Of a stretch of DNA of 24,005 bases, positions 1 through 8,174 are shown in pieces. Each line of letters starts with the position of its first letter. The stretch's first letter is position 1. The position numbers and the translations under genes were made by a program. The stretch spans positions 1 through 24,005 of the forward strand of contig JBEAQJ010000163.1 in assembly GCA_041163945.1 (NCBI GenBank), given 5' to 3'. This DNA is from Roseicyclus sp041163945 (GTDB taxonomy: Bacteria; Pseudomonadota; Alphaproteobacteria; Rhodobacterales; Rhodobacteraceae). The notes beneath the pieces are model-generated. The model was not told where the DNA came from. It worked only from the letters and a program-made list of their open reading frames with translations, and made no database searches.

Positions 1-1479
1 ATCGCCGGCTGCCGCGCCGACGAACTGGTAAGATCCGCCCACGCCCGCCACCAGGCCAAGGTCGATCACCCCATCGGTGGTGCCATCGGCCGCGTCCAGG
101 GCAGCCAGATCCTTGTCAAGCACCAGATAGGTTTCGCCCGAAGTCAAGCCGCCCCCGTCGGCAAAGCGAGCGCCGATGATCAGATCGGCCACCCCATCGC
201 CATCGACATCCCCCGCCGAAGCGACGGAGAACCCCGATCGGTCGCCCGCAAGCGCCCCGTTGAATTGGTAAGATCCTCCGGTTCCGGCAACCTGACCAAG
301 CAAGATGACCCCATCTTGAACCCCATCCTGCGCGTCGATTGCGGCCAGATCCGCTGCCAAGATCAAATAGCTGATGCCGGCGTCCGCTTTACCATTCGGA
401 TCAGCTTGCCAAGCCCCGATAAGGATATCTTCTTTTCCATCGCCATCCAGGTCTCCGACAAAGGCGACTGAATTGCCCGCACCGTCGAGCGCAGCGTTGC
501 CCCTGAACTCGTAGGATCCGCCGATACCGGCCACGTCACGCAAATTGATGCCCCCATCGACGGTGCCATCGGCTGCATCGGCTGCGGTCAAGTCCGCCGA
601 GGTTACAAGATATACGCGCCCATTATTAAGACCTGTAAAATCGGCCGTTGGTGCCCCGATCAACACATCATCTTTGCCATCGCCATCAGCATCACCGGCG
701 GCAATGGCATTGCCGGTTTGATCTTCAGGAGCGCGACCATGGAACAAATATGATCCCCCGATGGCGCCCAAACGATCCAGTTCAATGGTCCCATCCGTGG
801 TTCCGTCGGCTGCATCGGCGGCAACCAGATCGGCCGCAAGGATCAGGGTGGCTGAGCCCGTGTTAGTGCCGTTGACGTCGGTATTGATACGACCGACCAT
901 GACATCGTCCAGCCCATCGCCATCGACGTCACCCGCCGAGGTTACAGAATGGCCACTATCGCCTTCGGCACCGACGAACCGGTAGGACCCACCTGTTCCA
1001 CCCACCAACCCCAGGTTGATGACGCCATCGGTTGTGCCATCGGCTGCATCCGCGGCCGCAAGGTCAGCGGCCCGGATCAGATAGGTTTCGCCCGAATCCG
1101 CGCCCCCGCCATCTGCAAGCCGGGCCGCGATGATCAGGTCAGCCAAACCATCATTATCAATATCGCCGGCAGATGCCACCGATTGCCCGGCAAGGTCCCA
1201 ACTGCCGACCCCTTCGAACCGATAAGAGCCGCCGACACCTGCGACCAGGGCAAGATCCACGACACCATCCGACAAGCCATCGGCAGCGTCTATCGCGGCC
1301 AGATCGGCCGACAAGACCAAATAGCTTTCGCCAGACCGAAAAGCGCCACCCTCAGCATAATGCGCGCCGATGATCAGGTCATCCAAGCCATCGCCGTCGA
1401 CATCCCCGGCGGAGGATACACTAAACCCGGCCCGCTCCGACGCCGCGGCGCCGACGAAGGTGTAGGATCTGATGCTCAT
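1..1479 (-). CDS. FG-GAP / integrin-alpha-type repeat surface protein (C-terminus outside window)
   Basis: The minus-strand frame is open from ATG at 1479 to the left edge (493 codons), so the C-terminus is missing. The start is preceded by a purine-rich GAGAAAGG. The protein opens MSIRSYTFVGAAASERAGFS and then consists only of degenerate repeats of 78-81 residues. Each has a Ca-binding-like core GDVDGDGxxDLIIGA, then a SYLVLAADLAAxDAADG stretch and a GGSYxFxGAxxGD stretch. Six cores lie in the window, plus the start of a seventh. This is the FG-GAP (VCBS/integrin alpha) pattern, which folds as a Ca-binding beta-propeller and is usual in secreted or surface proteins. I see no N-terminal signal peptide, so export by a type I system with a C-terminal signal outside the window is likely but inferred. 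It lies downstream of the TIGR03032 gene and the small RHH-like gene, separated from the latter by 166 bp containing a hairpin. Confidence 0.88.
   Translation of the reverse strand, partial: MSIRSYTFVGAAASERAGFSVSSAGDVDGDGLDDLIIGAHYAEGGAFRSGESYLVLSADLAAIDAADGLSDGVVDLALVAGVGGSYRFEGVGSWDLAGQSVASAGDIDNDGLADLIIAARLADGGGADSGETYLIRAADLAAADAADGTTDGVINLGLVGGTGGSYRFVGAEGDSGHSVTSAGDVDGDGLDDVMVGRINTDVNGTNTGSATLILAADLVAADAADGTTDGTIELDRLGAIGGSYLFHGRAPEDQTGNAIAAGDADGDGKDDVLIGAPTADFTGLNNGRVYLVTSADLTAADAADGTVDGGINLRDVAGIGGSYEFRGNAALDGAGNSVAFVGDLDGDGKEDILIGAWQADPNGKADAGISYLILAADLAAIDAQDGVQDGVILLGQVAGTGGSYQFNGALAGDRSGFSVASAGDVDGDGVADLIIGARFADGGGLTSGETYLVLDKDLAALDAADGTTDGVIDLGLVAGVGGSYQFVGAAAGD
194..1410 (-). 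repeat. Coding tandem repeat array, period about 234-243 bp
   Basis: The Asp-rich core of the FG-GAP repeat, read on the plus strand as ccatcgcc(a/g)tc..., recurs at 194, 437, 677, 914, 1148 and 1388. The spacings are 243, 240, 237, 234 and 240 bp, all multiples of three, so length changes are whole codons. Sequence between cores is also conserved (DAADGTTDG and GGSYxF segments). The copy at 1148 is the most divergent core, reading GDIDNDG instead of GDVDGDG. This is a protein repeat, not a DNA element with its own function. Confidence 0.85.
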
Positions 1480-1596
1480 GTCTTGGACCTTTCTCTCAAG
1501 CAGCCTGTGGGGGCGGTGCCGGCCCACCGGCGGTCACGCAAAAAACTGGGGGTGCAGGGTTGGACGTTCACGATTGGGGTGCAGCTTCGGGTTCGA

Positions 1597-1627
1597 CGCA
1601 TGCGGACCCTGCGCGGGGCCGCATGCG
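1597..1627. other. Perfect 9-bp inverted repeat (hairpin) after the small RHH-like gene
   Basis: Arms cgcatgcgg (1597-1605) and ccgcatgcg (1619-1627) are perfectly complementary, and three further pairs follow after one mismatch, leaving a 5-nt loop. In minus-strand transcription it starts about 19 nt after the stop codon at 1646. No T-run follows, so it is a weak candidate for an intrinsic terminator. It could equally be an mRNA-stabilising stem or a protein-binding site before the FG-GAP gene. Confidence 0.4.
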
Positions 1628-1645
1628 CCGTTTCAGGGTGCGGGT

Positions 1646-1882
1646 TCAGTGCGCGCGCGGATCGGGCTGAAAGGGAAAATGCAGCACGATCGGGTCGTCG
1701 CGCCCGTCGCTCAGGAACTGGAACTGACCGCCGCTGGTGTAAAGCTGGCCCAGCTGCACATAGGTGTTGATGGCGTCGGCCACGAAATCGTTGATCGCCG
1801 CGCGATCGGGCAGCTGCACCTGCGTGCGCAGCTTTTCCAGCGTCTGGGCAGACAGGGTGATGGTGACGGGCGTATCGGTCAT
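1646..1882 (-). CDS. Small ribbon-helix-helix-like hypothetical protein (78 aa)
   Basis: ATG at 1882 overlaps the TGA of the upstream TIGR03032 gene in an ATGA arrangement, and AAAAGGA lies 7 nt before it, so translation is probably coupled. The N-terminal half (VTITLSAQTLEKLR ... AINDFVADAINTYVQL) looks like a short beta strand followed by two helices, the layout of ribbon-helix-helix (CopG/MetJ-type) DNA-binding proteins. The C-terminal half is Asp/Phe/Pro-rich and I do not recognise it. A role as autoregulator of the operon is inference only. The protein could instead be a small partner of the TIGR03032 product. Confidence 0.72.
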   Translation of the reverse strand: MTDTPVTITLSAQTLEKLRTQVQLPDRAAINDFVADAINTYVQLGQLYTSGGQFQFLSDGRDDPIVLHFPFQPDPRAH

Positions 1883-3033
1883 GATGCGATCCTTTTGCTG
1901 GTTGGGGAAAGCGGCCCGTGCCCGGCCGGCGCAAAGGCCGTTCCGGGGTCGGGGTTGATGATGAAGCGGATATCGTCCTTGTGCAGGCCGATCAGATGCG
2001 GGTGGCGCACCCCGGGCAGGATCGCCACGTCGTAGACTTCGGAAATCGGCGGGCCGATCTCGATGCTGTGTTCCAGATCGCCCGTGCGCAGATTGACAAC
2101 GGCGATCATGGCGCGGGGGGCCACGCGTTCGGCGGCCAGCCGGTCTTGCAGGGCCAGCCCCTGGAACACCTGCGTGCCATCGCGCGGCAGGGATACGCCC
2201 ACCACCGCGAAATCGCCATGAATGGCCAGCCCACGCGCAAAACCCGGCAAAAAGCACACCGGCACGAACCGGCCGGTGTTCAGATCGACATGGCCCAGTT
2301 CGCCGGTGCCCGATTGCAAAAGCCACAGCCGCCCGTCGTGCAGCCGCGGCGAATGGGGCATCGACAGCCCCGCCGCCACCACCGCACCGCCCGGCACCTC
2401 CAGCACGACACCGCCGTCGCGGCGATGTTGCCGCCAGCCTTCGGCCACGTTGGTCGTCGAAACGCAGGTGGCAAAACGCGGCGCGCCGTCCTGCATCGCG
2501 ATCCCGTTCAGGTGGCAGCGGTCTTCGGCCGCCAGCCGGTCGATGAAGGGCGGCCGCCAGACCACGCGAAAACTGCGCCCCGGCACCGGTTCGGCGATGC
2601 AGTTGAACTGCGTCGCCACGAACAGGGGGCCCGCGCCCTGCATGTGGATGTCGTGCACATCCACATCCCCCGTCGTCACCGCCATCGACGGCACATAGAG
2701 CGCGTCATGATCATTGTGCCGCGCACCGGGGGCCAGGTAATTGTCGAAGCGCCACAGCTGGTGCAGGGTTCCGACCCAGAATCCGTTGTCATGCACCCCC
2801 AGCCCCATCGGCCGGGCAAAGGTGCGTTCGGAAAACGCCAGATCCCCCGTGGCCCCGATGCCGACCGCGAAGATCTTGCCGACATCATAGGTGGTGAAGG
2901 CCAGCGATATCCCCTGCGACCGGAGCCATGCGGCCATCTTGCGCGATGCGCTAAAGGCGAAGGATGCCGAACCGGGCGCCGCTTTGTCCGCCCCGAGCCG
3001 CAGCTGGGCCAGCTTGCCCCCCGGCGCGGCCAT
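1879..3033 (-). CDS. TIGR03032 family protein
   Basis: The sequence matches the uncharacterised TIGR03032 family as I remember it: FWVGTLHQLWRF, TGDVDVHDIHM, WRPPFIDRLAAEDRCHLNG, GLSMPHSPRLHDGRLWLLQS, GTGELGHVD and EVYDVAILPGVRHP occur in order. Such proteins are thought to be beta-propeller-like, but no reaction is established. The reading frame stays open to a GTG at 3201, and an ATG also lies at 3063. I chose ATG 3033 (384 aa) because the family usually starts about 30-40 residues before the conserved GISLAFTTYDVGKIF segment and the extra residues are an unlikely Arg/Cys-rich stretch. GTG 3201 has GAGG only 3 nt upstream, which is too close for a good ribosome site. It is the first gene of a probable operon with the 78-aa gene. 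Confidence 0.85.
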   Translation of the reverse strand: MAAPGGKLAQLRLGADKAAPGSASFAFSASRKMAAWLRSQGISLAFTTYDVGKIFAVGIGATGDLAFSERTFARPMGLGVHDNGFWVGTLHQLWRFDNYLAPGARHNDHDALYVPSMAVTTGDVDVHDIHMQGAGPLFVATQFNCIAEPVPGRSFRVVWRPPFIDRLAAEDRCHLNGIAMQDGAPRFATCVSTTNVAEGWRQHRRDGGVVLEVPGGAVVAAGLSMPHSPRLHDGRLWLLQSGTGELGHVDLNTGRFVPVCFLPGFARGLAIHGDFAVVGVSLPRDGTQVFQGLALQDRLAAERVAPRAMIAVVNLRTGDLEHSIEIGPPISEVYDVAILPGVRHPHLIGLHKDDIRFIINPDPGTAFAPAGHGPLSPTSKRIAS

Positions 3034-3221
3034 CACGCCCGCCCCCGATTGGCCAAGGCACATCCGACATTGGGGGCCGGGGCGCACGCCAAGGCAGCGT
3101 CTGATACCGGCATCACCATCGGGAAATTGGCGCACCGCCCTGCGGCGGCAGCCGGCGCGACATCGCGCCACAAACGCTGTGATCCCAATGACATCAGGCA
3201 CTAACCTCGATTACTCTTTCG

Positions 3222-3250
3222 ATATAAGTTGCACTATTGACGAAAGTCAA
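3222..3250 (-). promoter_or_regulatory. Sigma70-like promoter for the TIGR03032 operon
   Basis: Read on the minus strand, TTGACT (3250-3245) and TTATAT (3227-3222) are separated by exactly 17 bp. The surrounding 60 bp are clearly richer in A+T than the rest of the window. The predicted transcription start, near 3215, gives a leader of about 180 nt if ATG 3033 is the start. Confidence 0.6.
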
Positions 3251-3251
3251 T
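3236..3251. promoter_or_regulatory. Palindrome attgacgaaagtcaat overlapping the -35 box
   Basis: This is a perfect 6-bp inverted repeat with a 4-bp centre. It covers the -35 element of the leftward promoter and the upstream region of the rightward antiporter gene, which fits a repressor operator. The regulator is unknown; the small RHH-like protein of the same operon is one candidate. Confidence 0.4.
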
Positions 3252-3491
3252 GATCAATCGTTAACCGCCGGGCCCGGGACCACCCCGCCCGAGGCTGCCC
3301 GCAGACCACCCCGCGCGCCGGGCCGCCATCGAAACAAGGCCACGGGTTTGATCCATGTCATCCCGGCCCGGCCAAGGCCCCGCTAGATCTGAACCCACCC
3401 AACGACAGGCTTGGCCCATGCCCCGATCCCCCAGCTGCCCCATCCCCGCCGCGCGCCCCCAAGGCGACGCACCGGCAAAGGCACAGGCGCG

Positions 3492-5219
3492 ATGATCGCG
3501 GAATTTGCGCAATCGGCCTTTGGGGAAATCGCGGTGCTGCTGATGATGGCGGCGGCCATCGGGTTTGTCGGTGTCATGCTGCGCCAGCCTCTGATCGTCA
3601 GCTTCATCGCCGTGGGGCTGATCGCGGGGCCATCGGCGCTGGATCTGGTGCGCGCCAACGATCAGATCGAGCTGTTGTCGGAACTGGGCATCGCGGTGCT
3701 GTTGTTCCTTGTCGGCATCAAGCTTGACGTCAAGCTGATCCGATCGCTCGGGGGGGTGTCGCTGTTGACGGGGCTTGGCCAGGTGGCCTTTACCTCGGGC
3801 TTCGGCTTTGCGATCGGGATGGCGCTGGGGCTTGGGGCTGTGACCAGCCTTTACGTGGCCGTCGCCCTGACGTTTTCGTCGACCATCATCATCGTCAAGC
3901 TGTTGTCCGACAAGCGCGAGATCGACAGCCTGCATGGCCAGATCGCGCTGGGGTTTTTGATCGTGCAGGATCTGGTGGTGGTGCTGGCGATGATCATCTT
4001 GTCGGCCATCGGCATCGGCACGGGGGGCGCCGACGGGCATGGCGCGGGATCGGTGCCCTTGGTTCTGGGTGCGGGTCTGGCCATGGTGGGCGCGGTGGTC
4101 GTCTTTGTGCGCTACATCGCCACCCCGCTCACCGAACGGCTGGCGCAAGCGCCCGAGCTTTTGGTGATCTTTGCCATCGCCATGGCAGCGATCTTTGCCG
4201 CCCTGGGGCAAATGCTGGGCTTGGGCAAAGAACTGGGCGGGCTGTTGGCCGGTGTCGCGCTGGCCTCGACGCCCTACCGCGAAACCATCGCGGCGCGCCT
4301 GGCGCCCTTGCGCGATTTCTTGTTGCTGTTTTTCTTCATCGCGCTGGGATCGGCGCTGGATCTGTCGCGTCTGGGCAGCCATGTGGTGGGCGCAATCGTG
4401 TTTTCGCTGTTCGTGCTGATCGGCAATCCGCTGATCGTGCTGGCGATCATGGGGGCCATGGGCTACCGCAAGCGCACGGGCTTTCTGGCCGGGTTGACCG
4501 TGGCGCAGATCAGCGAGTTTTCCCTGATTTTCGTGGCCATGGGCGTGACGCTTGGTCATGTGGGCGACGATGCGCTGGGGCTGGTGACCATGGTGGGGTT
4601 GGTGACCATCGCGGCCTCGACCTACATGATCACCTATTCACACCAGCTGTACGCGCTGTTCGGGCCGTTTCTGACCCTGTTCGAGCGGCGCGGCACGCCG
4701 CGCGAGCCGTCCGATGCGGACACGCACCCTCACGACGGGCCACAGGTCATCATCTTCGGGCTGGGCCGCTTCGGCACCGCCATCGGGCTGCGGTTGCAGG
4801 CGCGCGGCGTGCCGGTGATGGGGGTGGATTTCAACCCCACGGCCGTCAAGCGCTGGCGCGATCTGGGTCTTGATACCGACTATGGCGATGCAACCGATCC
4901 GGAATTCGTGGCCGACCTGCCGCTTGCGCGGGCAAAATGGATCGTGTCCAGCGTGCCGATCCACCCCACGGGCCTGAGCCACGAGGACACCCGCACCACC
5001 TTGATCCAGCTGGCCCGCGCCGCGGGCTATCGCGGGCGCATCGCGGTGGCCTCGCACCACGCTGCCGACACAGCGGCGCTGTTGGCAGCCGGCGCCGACT
5101 TGGTGCTGGAACCGTTTCAGGACGCCGCCGACCGGGCCACCGATCTGCTGTGCGGTGCCCCGGCCCAAGCGCGCCCCGACATCCCGCCGCTTGCGACCGA
5201 AGACCAACAGGCAACCTGA
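3492..5219 (+). CDS. CPA2-family monovalent cation:proton antiporter with RCK (TrkA-N) domain
   Basis: Integral inner-membrane K+/Na+:H+ antiporter of the KefB/KefC type. Residues 1 to about 395 form about 12 hydrophobic helices (Na_H_Exchanger domain), with the Gln-Asp pair of the transport core at Q159-D160. A cytoplasmic Rossmann/RCK_N domain follows, with IIFGLGRFGTAIG at about 420-432 and an acidic end of the second strand (VDFNP, about 445-449), which in this family binds NAD(H) or similar and gates transport. The 575-aa length is normal. The frame is open upstream to 3411, but ATG 3492 starts directly at the first hydrophobic segment and has AAAGG about 10 nt upstream. It lies 53 bp before the P-type ATPase gene on the same strand, so co-transcription is likely. 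The exact cation cannot be read from the sequence. Confidence 0.92.
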   Translation: MIAEFAQSAFGEIAVLLMMAAAIGFVGVMLRQPLIVSFIAVGLIAGPSALDLVRANDQIELLSELGIAVLLFLVGIKLDVKLIRSLGGVSLLTGLGQVAFTSGFGFAIGMALGLGAVTSLYVAVALTFSSTIIIVKLLSDKREIDSLHGQIALGFLIVQDLVVVLAMIILSAIGIGTGGADGHGAGSVPLVLGAGLAMVGAVVVFVRYIATPLTERLAQAPELLVIFAIAMAAIFAALGQMLGLGKELGGLLAGVALASTPYRETIAARLAPLRDFLLLFFFIALGSALDLSRLGSHVVGAIVFSLFVLIGNPLIVLAIMGAMGYRKRTGFLAGLTVAQISEFSLIFVAMGVTLGHVGDDALGLVTMVGLVTIAASTYMITYSHQLYALFGPFLTLFERRGTPREPSDADTHPHDGPQVIIFGLGRFGTAIGLRLQARGVPVMGVDFNPTAVKRWRDLGLDTDYGDATDPEFVADLPLARAKWIVSSVPIHPTGLSHEDTRTTLIQLARAAGYRGRIAVASHHAADTAALLAAGADLVLEPFQDAADRATDLLCGAPAQARPDIPPLATEDQQAT

Positions 5220-5244
5220 ACCCGGGCCCGCGCCGGACCGGGTT
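5219..5244. other. Inverted repeat between antiporter and ATPase genes
   Basis: Arms aacccgg (5219-5225) and ccgggtt (5238-5244) begin at the last base of the antiporter stop codon and enclose a further ccg/cgg pairing. No T-run follows. It may modulate read-through or protect the upstream mRNA; it is not a convincing terminator. Confidence 0.3.
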
Positions 5245-5272
5245 CGCCGCCACCCCGAACGGAGCCCAAGCC

Positions 5273-7996
5273 ATGCCCGCATCGGGCCCCCCGCCCCCCC
5301 ATAGCCAAACGGTGCAGGCCGTGCTGGCCGAGCTTGCGACCAGCCCCCATGGGCTGAGCCGGGACGAAGCCGCCCGGCGGCTGTCCGAACAGGGGCCGAA
5401 CCGTCTGCCCCCCGCGGCGCGGCGCCATGGGCTGTGGCGCTTCGTGTCGCATTTTCACAATGTGCTGATCTACGTGCTGATCCTGGCGGGTTTGGTGACG
5501 GCGGCGTTGGGCCATTGGGTGGACAGCGGCGTGATCTTGGCGGTTGTGGTGGTCAATGCCACGATCGGGCACATCCAGGAAAGCCGCGCGGAACAGGCCA
5601 TGGCGGCCATCCATGCCCTGTTGGCCCCGCAAGCCACCGTTCTGCGCGACGGGCGGCGCTTGCAGCTCGATGCCGAAGATCTGGTGCCCGGCGACATCGT
5701 CTTGGTGGCTTCGGGCGACCGGGTGCCGGCCGATCTGCGCCTGATCGCGGCACGCGCCTTGATGGTGGACGAGGCGATGCTGACGGGCGAATCGCTGCCC
5801 GTCGAAAAGGCCATCGCGCCGGTTGCCCCCAAGGCCGCCCTGGGCGATCAGGCCAACATGCTGTTTTCGGGAACCTTGGTCACCGGCGGCACGGGGCGCG
5901 GGGTGGTGGTGGCCACAGGGCCACGAACCCAGGTCGGCGCCATCGGCGCGATGATGGCGCGCGTGGAAACCCTGACCACCCCGCTGGTGGCCCGGATGAA
6001 CCGCTTTTCACGCTGGCTGACGCTGGTCATCGTGATGGTCGGGGGCGTGGTGTTTGCCTATGGCTATGGCGTGGCCGGGATGGCTTTTTCCGACATCTTC
6101 ATGGCGGTGGTGGTGCTTGCGGTCGCGGCCGTGCCCGAGGGGCTGCCGGCGCTACTGACCATCACGCTGGCCTTCAGCGTGCAGGCAATGGCCCGGCGCA
6201 ACGCGATCATCCGCCATCTGCCCGCCGTCGAAACCCTGGGGGCGGTGTCGGTCATCTGTTCGGACAAGACCGGCACCCTGACGCGCAACGAGATGATGGT
6301 GGCACGCCTTGCCACGGCGGCTGGTCTGGTTTCGGTCAGCGGCACGGGCTACGCGCCGCACGGCACGCTTGCCGACGCGACGGGCGCGCCCCCGGCCGGG
6401 GCGCAGCCGATCCTGACCGACATCGCCCGGGTGGCCGTGCTGTGCAACGACGCGCGGCTTTGGCCCGACGGCGCCATCTGGCAGGTGGATGGCGACCCGA
6501 TGGAGGGTGCCTTGCTGGCCTTGGCCGGAAAACTGCCCCTGTCAGACCCGCTACGCCCAAGCGATTGGGCCCGGGTCGATGCCATTCCGTTCGACGCGGC
6601 GCATCGCTACATGGCGACACTGCATCGCGGCCCGGATGGGCGCGGCCTTGTGTCGGTCAAGGGCGCGCCCGAGGCGGTTCTGGCCCTGTGCGACCGCGAA
6701 CGCACCGCCCAGGGCGAAACGGCGCCGCTGCGCGCCGATCACTGGCACCATATGGTGGAACGCCTGGCCCATGACGGCCAAAGGGTGATCGCGCTGGCCA
6801 TGCGTGATGCCGCAGATGGCGCCATGAGACTGGATGACGCCGACCTCGAGGGTCAGCTCAGCCTGATCGGCCTGGTCGGCTTGATCGACCCGCCGCGCGA
6901 TGAAGCGATTGCCGCCATTGCAGAATGTCGCGCGGCCGGCATCAGGGTCAAGATGATCACCGGGGATCATGCCGCGACCGCGCGCGCCATTGCCGGGCAG
7001 ATCGGGCTACGCAACACCCAAAGCGTGCTGACCGGCAGCGATCTGGACAAGATGTCGGACACCGAACTGGCCCGGGCGGCGGTCGCCACCGATATCTTTG
7101 CCCGCACCGCGCCGGCCCACAAGCTGCGGCTGGTCACGGCCCTGCAATCACAGGGCATGACCGTGGCGATGACGGGCGACGGGGTCAATGACACGCCGGC
7201 ACTCAAGCGGGCCGATGTCGGCATCGCCATGGGGCAAAAAGGCAGCGCGGCGGCGCGCGAAGCGGCCTCGATCGTGCTGGCGGATGACAATTTCGCCTCG
7301 ATCGCCGCCGCGGTGCGCGAAGGGCGCGGCGTGCATGACACGATCACCAAGGTGATCAGCTGGATGTTGCCCACCAATGGCGGCGAGGCGATGACCATCG
7401 TTCTGGCCCTGCTTTTGGGCACGGCGCTGCCGATCTTGCCGATCCAGATCTTGTGGACCAACATGATCACCGCCATCACGCTGGGCTTTGCGCTGGCCTT
7501 TGAACCGACCGATCCGGGGGCCATGCACCGGCCGCCGCGCGACCGCGCCGCCCCGATCCTGAGCGGGCCGCTGCTGTGGCACATCGGGCTGGTCATGGGC
7601 CTGTTTCTGGCCGGTGTTTACGGTGTATTCGCCTATGCGCTGGACCGGGGCCACGATCTGACCCAGGCACGCACCATGGCATTGAACACGCTGGTGATGC
7701 TGAAGATCTTTCACCTGATCTTCATTCGCAACCTGACCGTGGCGCGCCCGCGCTGGGCGCATCTGCGGGGCACGACCGCGCTTTGGGTTTGCATCGGCGC
7801 GGCCATCACGGCACAGCTGGCGCTGACCTATCTGCCACCGCTCCAGCACCTGTTTTCGACCGCCGCCCTGTCGTGGCGCGACGGGATGGTCATTCTGGGC
7901 GTGGGCGCCGTCTTTTACCTGATGCTCGACGTCGAAAAACGCATCCGCCTGGCCTTGGGATGGGGCGACCCCGTGTTGGCCGGGCGATCCGTCTGA
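5273..7996 (+). CDS. P2-type cation-transporting ATPase (HAD-IC family)
   Basis: ATP-driven cation pump of the inner membrane, 907 aa, with start ATG 5273 preceded by GGAG. The order is canonical. An N-terminal Cation_ATPase_N domain covers about 10-80. The actuator domain has TGES at 171-174. TM4 has VAAVPEGLPALLTITLA (Glu289). The phosphorylation motif DKTGTLT has D331. A nucleotide-binding domain, the hinge motif GDGVNDTPALKRADVGIAMG and six C-terminal helices follow. By alignment with SERCA, N702 and E705 in TM5 and N730 and T733 in TM6 keep cation ligands, but the position of SERCA Asp800 is Ala734. Specificity is therefore uncertain; Ca2+, Mg2+, Na+ or K+ cannot be separated by eye. The pairing with the antiporter suggests cation or pH homeostasis. 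Confidence 0.93.
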   Translation: MPASGPPPPHSQTVQAVLAELATSPHGLSRDEAARRLSEQGPNRLPPAARRHGLWRFVSHFHNVLIYVLILAGLVTAALGHWVDSGVILAVVVVNATIGHIQESRAEQAMAAIHALLAPQATVLRDGRRLQLDAEDLVPGDIVLVASGDRVPADLRLIAARALMVDEAMLTGESLPVEKAIAPVAPKAALGDQANMLFSGTLVTGGTGRGVVVATGPRTQVGAIGAMMARVETLTTPLVARMNRFSRWLTLVIVMVGGVVFAYGYGVAGMAFSDIFMAVVVLAVAAVPEGLPALLTITLAFSVQAMARRNAIIRHLPAVETLGAVSVICSDKTGTLTRNEMMVARLATAAGLVSVSGTGYAPHGTLADATGAPPAGAQPILTDIARVAVLCNDARLWPDGAIWQVDGDPMEGALLALAGKLPLSDPLRPSDWARVDAIPFDAAHRYMATLHRGPDGRGLVSVKGAPEAVLALCDRERTAQGETAPLRADHWHHMVERLAHDGQRVIALAMRDAADGAMRLDDADLEGQLSLIGLVGLIDPPRDEAIAAIAECRAAGIRVKMITGDHAATARAIAGQIGLRNTQSVLTGSDLDKMSDTELARAAVATDIFARTAPAHKLRLVTALQSQGMTVAMTGDGVNDTPALKRADVGIAMGQKGSAAAREAASIVLADDNFASIAAAVREGRGVHDTITKVISWMLPTNGGEAMTIVLALLLGTALPILPIQILWTNMITAITLGFALAFEPTDPGAMHRPPRDRAAPILSGPLLWHIGLVMGLFLAGVYGVFAYALDRGHDLTQARTMALNTLVMLKIFHLIFIRNLTVARPRWAHLRGTTALWVCIGAAITAQLALTYLPPLQHLFSTAALSWRDGMVILGVGAVFYLMLDVEKRIRLALGWGDPVLAGRSV

Positions 7997-8019
7997 TCTG
8001 GCCCGCGGGCGGTCCAGAT
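7996..8019 (+). terminator. Weak hairpin after the ATPase gene
   Basis: Arms atctgg (7996-8001) and ccagat (8014-8019) enclose the palindrome cccgcggg, directly after the ATPase stop codon. No T-run follows, so intrinsic termination is only possible, not shown. Confidence 0.25.
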
Positions 8020-8087
8020 GGGCCAGCCTGCGCCGCATCTTGCGATCGGTCGGACAGGCTTGGGTCACGGGTGGGCGCAAAAGCGGC

Positions 8088-8115
8088 TTGCCGGCACGGT
8101 CCATGGCCTTATAGT
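8088..8115 (+). promoter_or_regulatory. Candidate promoter for the porin-hydrolase operon
   Basis: TTGCCG (8088-8093) and TATAGT (8110-8115) are separated by 16 bp. They lie in the 178-bp gap before the outer-membrane protein gene, about 60 bp upstream of ATG 8175. The -10 matches five of six consensus bases, the -35 four of six. Confidence 0.45.
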
Positions 8116-8174
8116 TCCGCCATGTTTGGTGAGTGTGTGGGCGGCCCATGGCCGCGACGGGGCGCGTAAGGCTG

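Noticed and set aside
1..1480. Regularly spaced repeats that could suggest a CRISPR or other DNA repeat array
   Set aside because: The period is 234-243 bp, always a multiple of three, and the repeats encode FG-GAP units in one open frame.
1918..3204. 428-codon plus-strand open frame opposite the TIGR03032 gene
   Set aside because: Shadow frame; the minus-strand product matches a protein family along its full length.
3261..4559. Long minus-strand open frame opposite the antiporter gene
   Set aside because: Its product is Gln/His/Arg-rich without recognisable domains; it is a GC-skew shadow of the antiporter gene.
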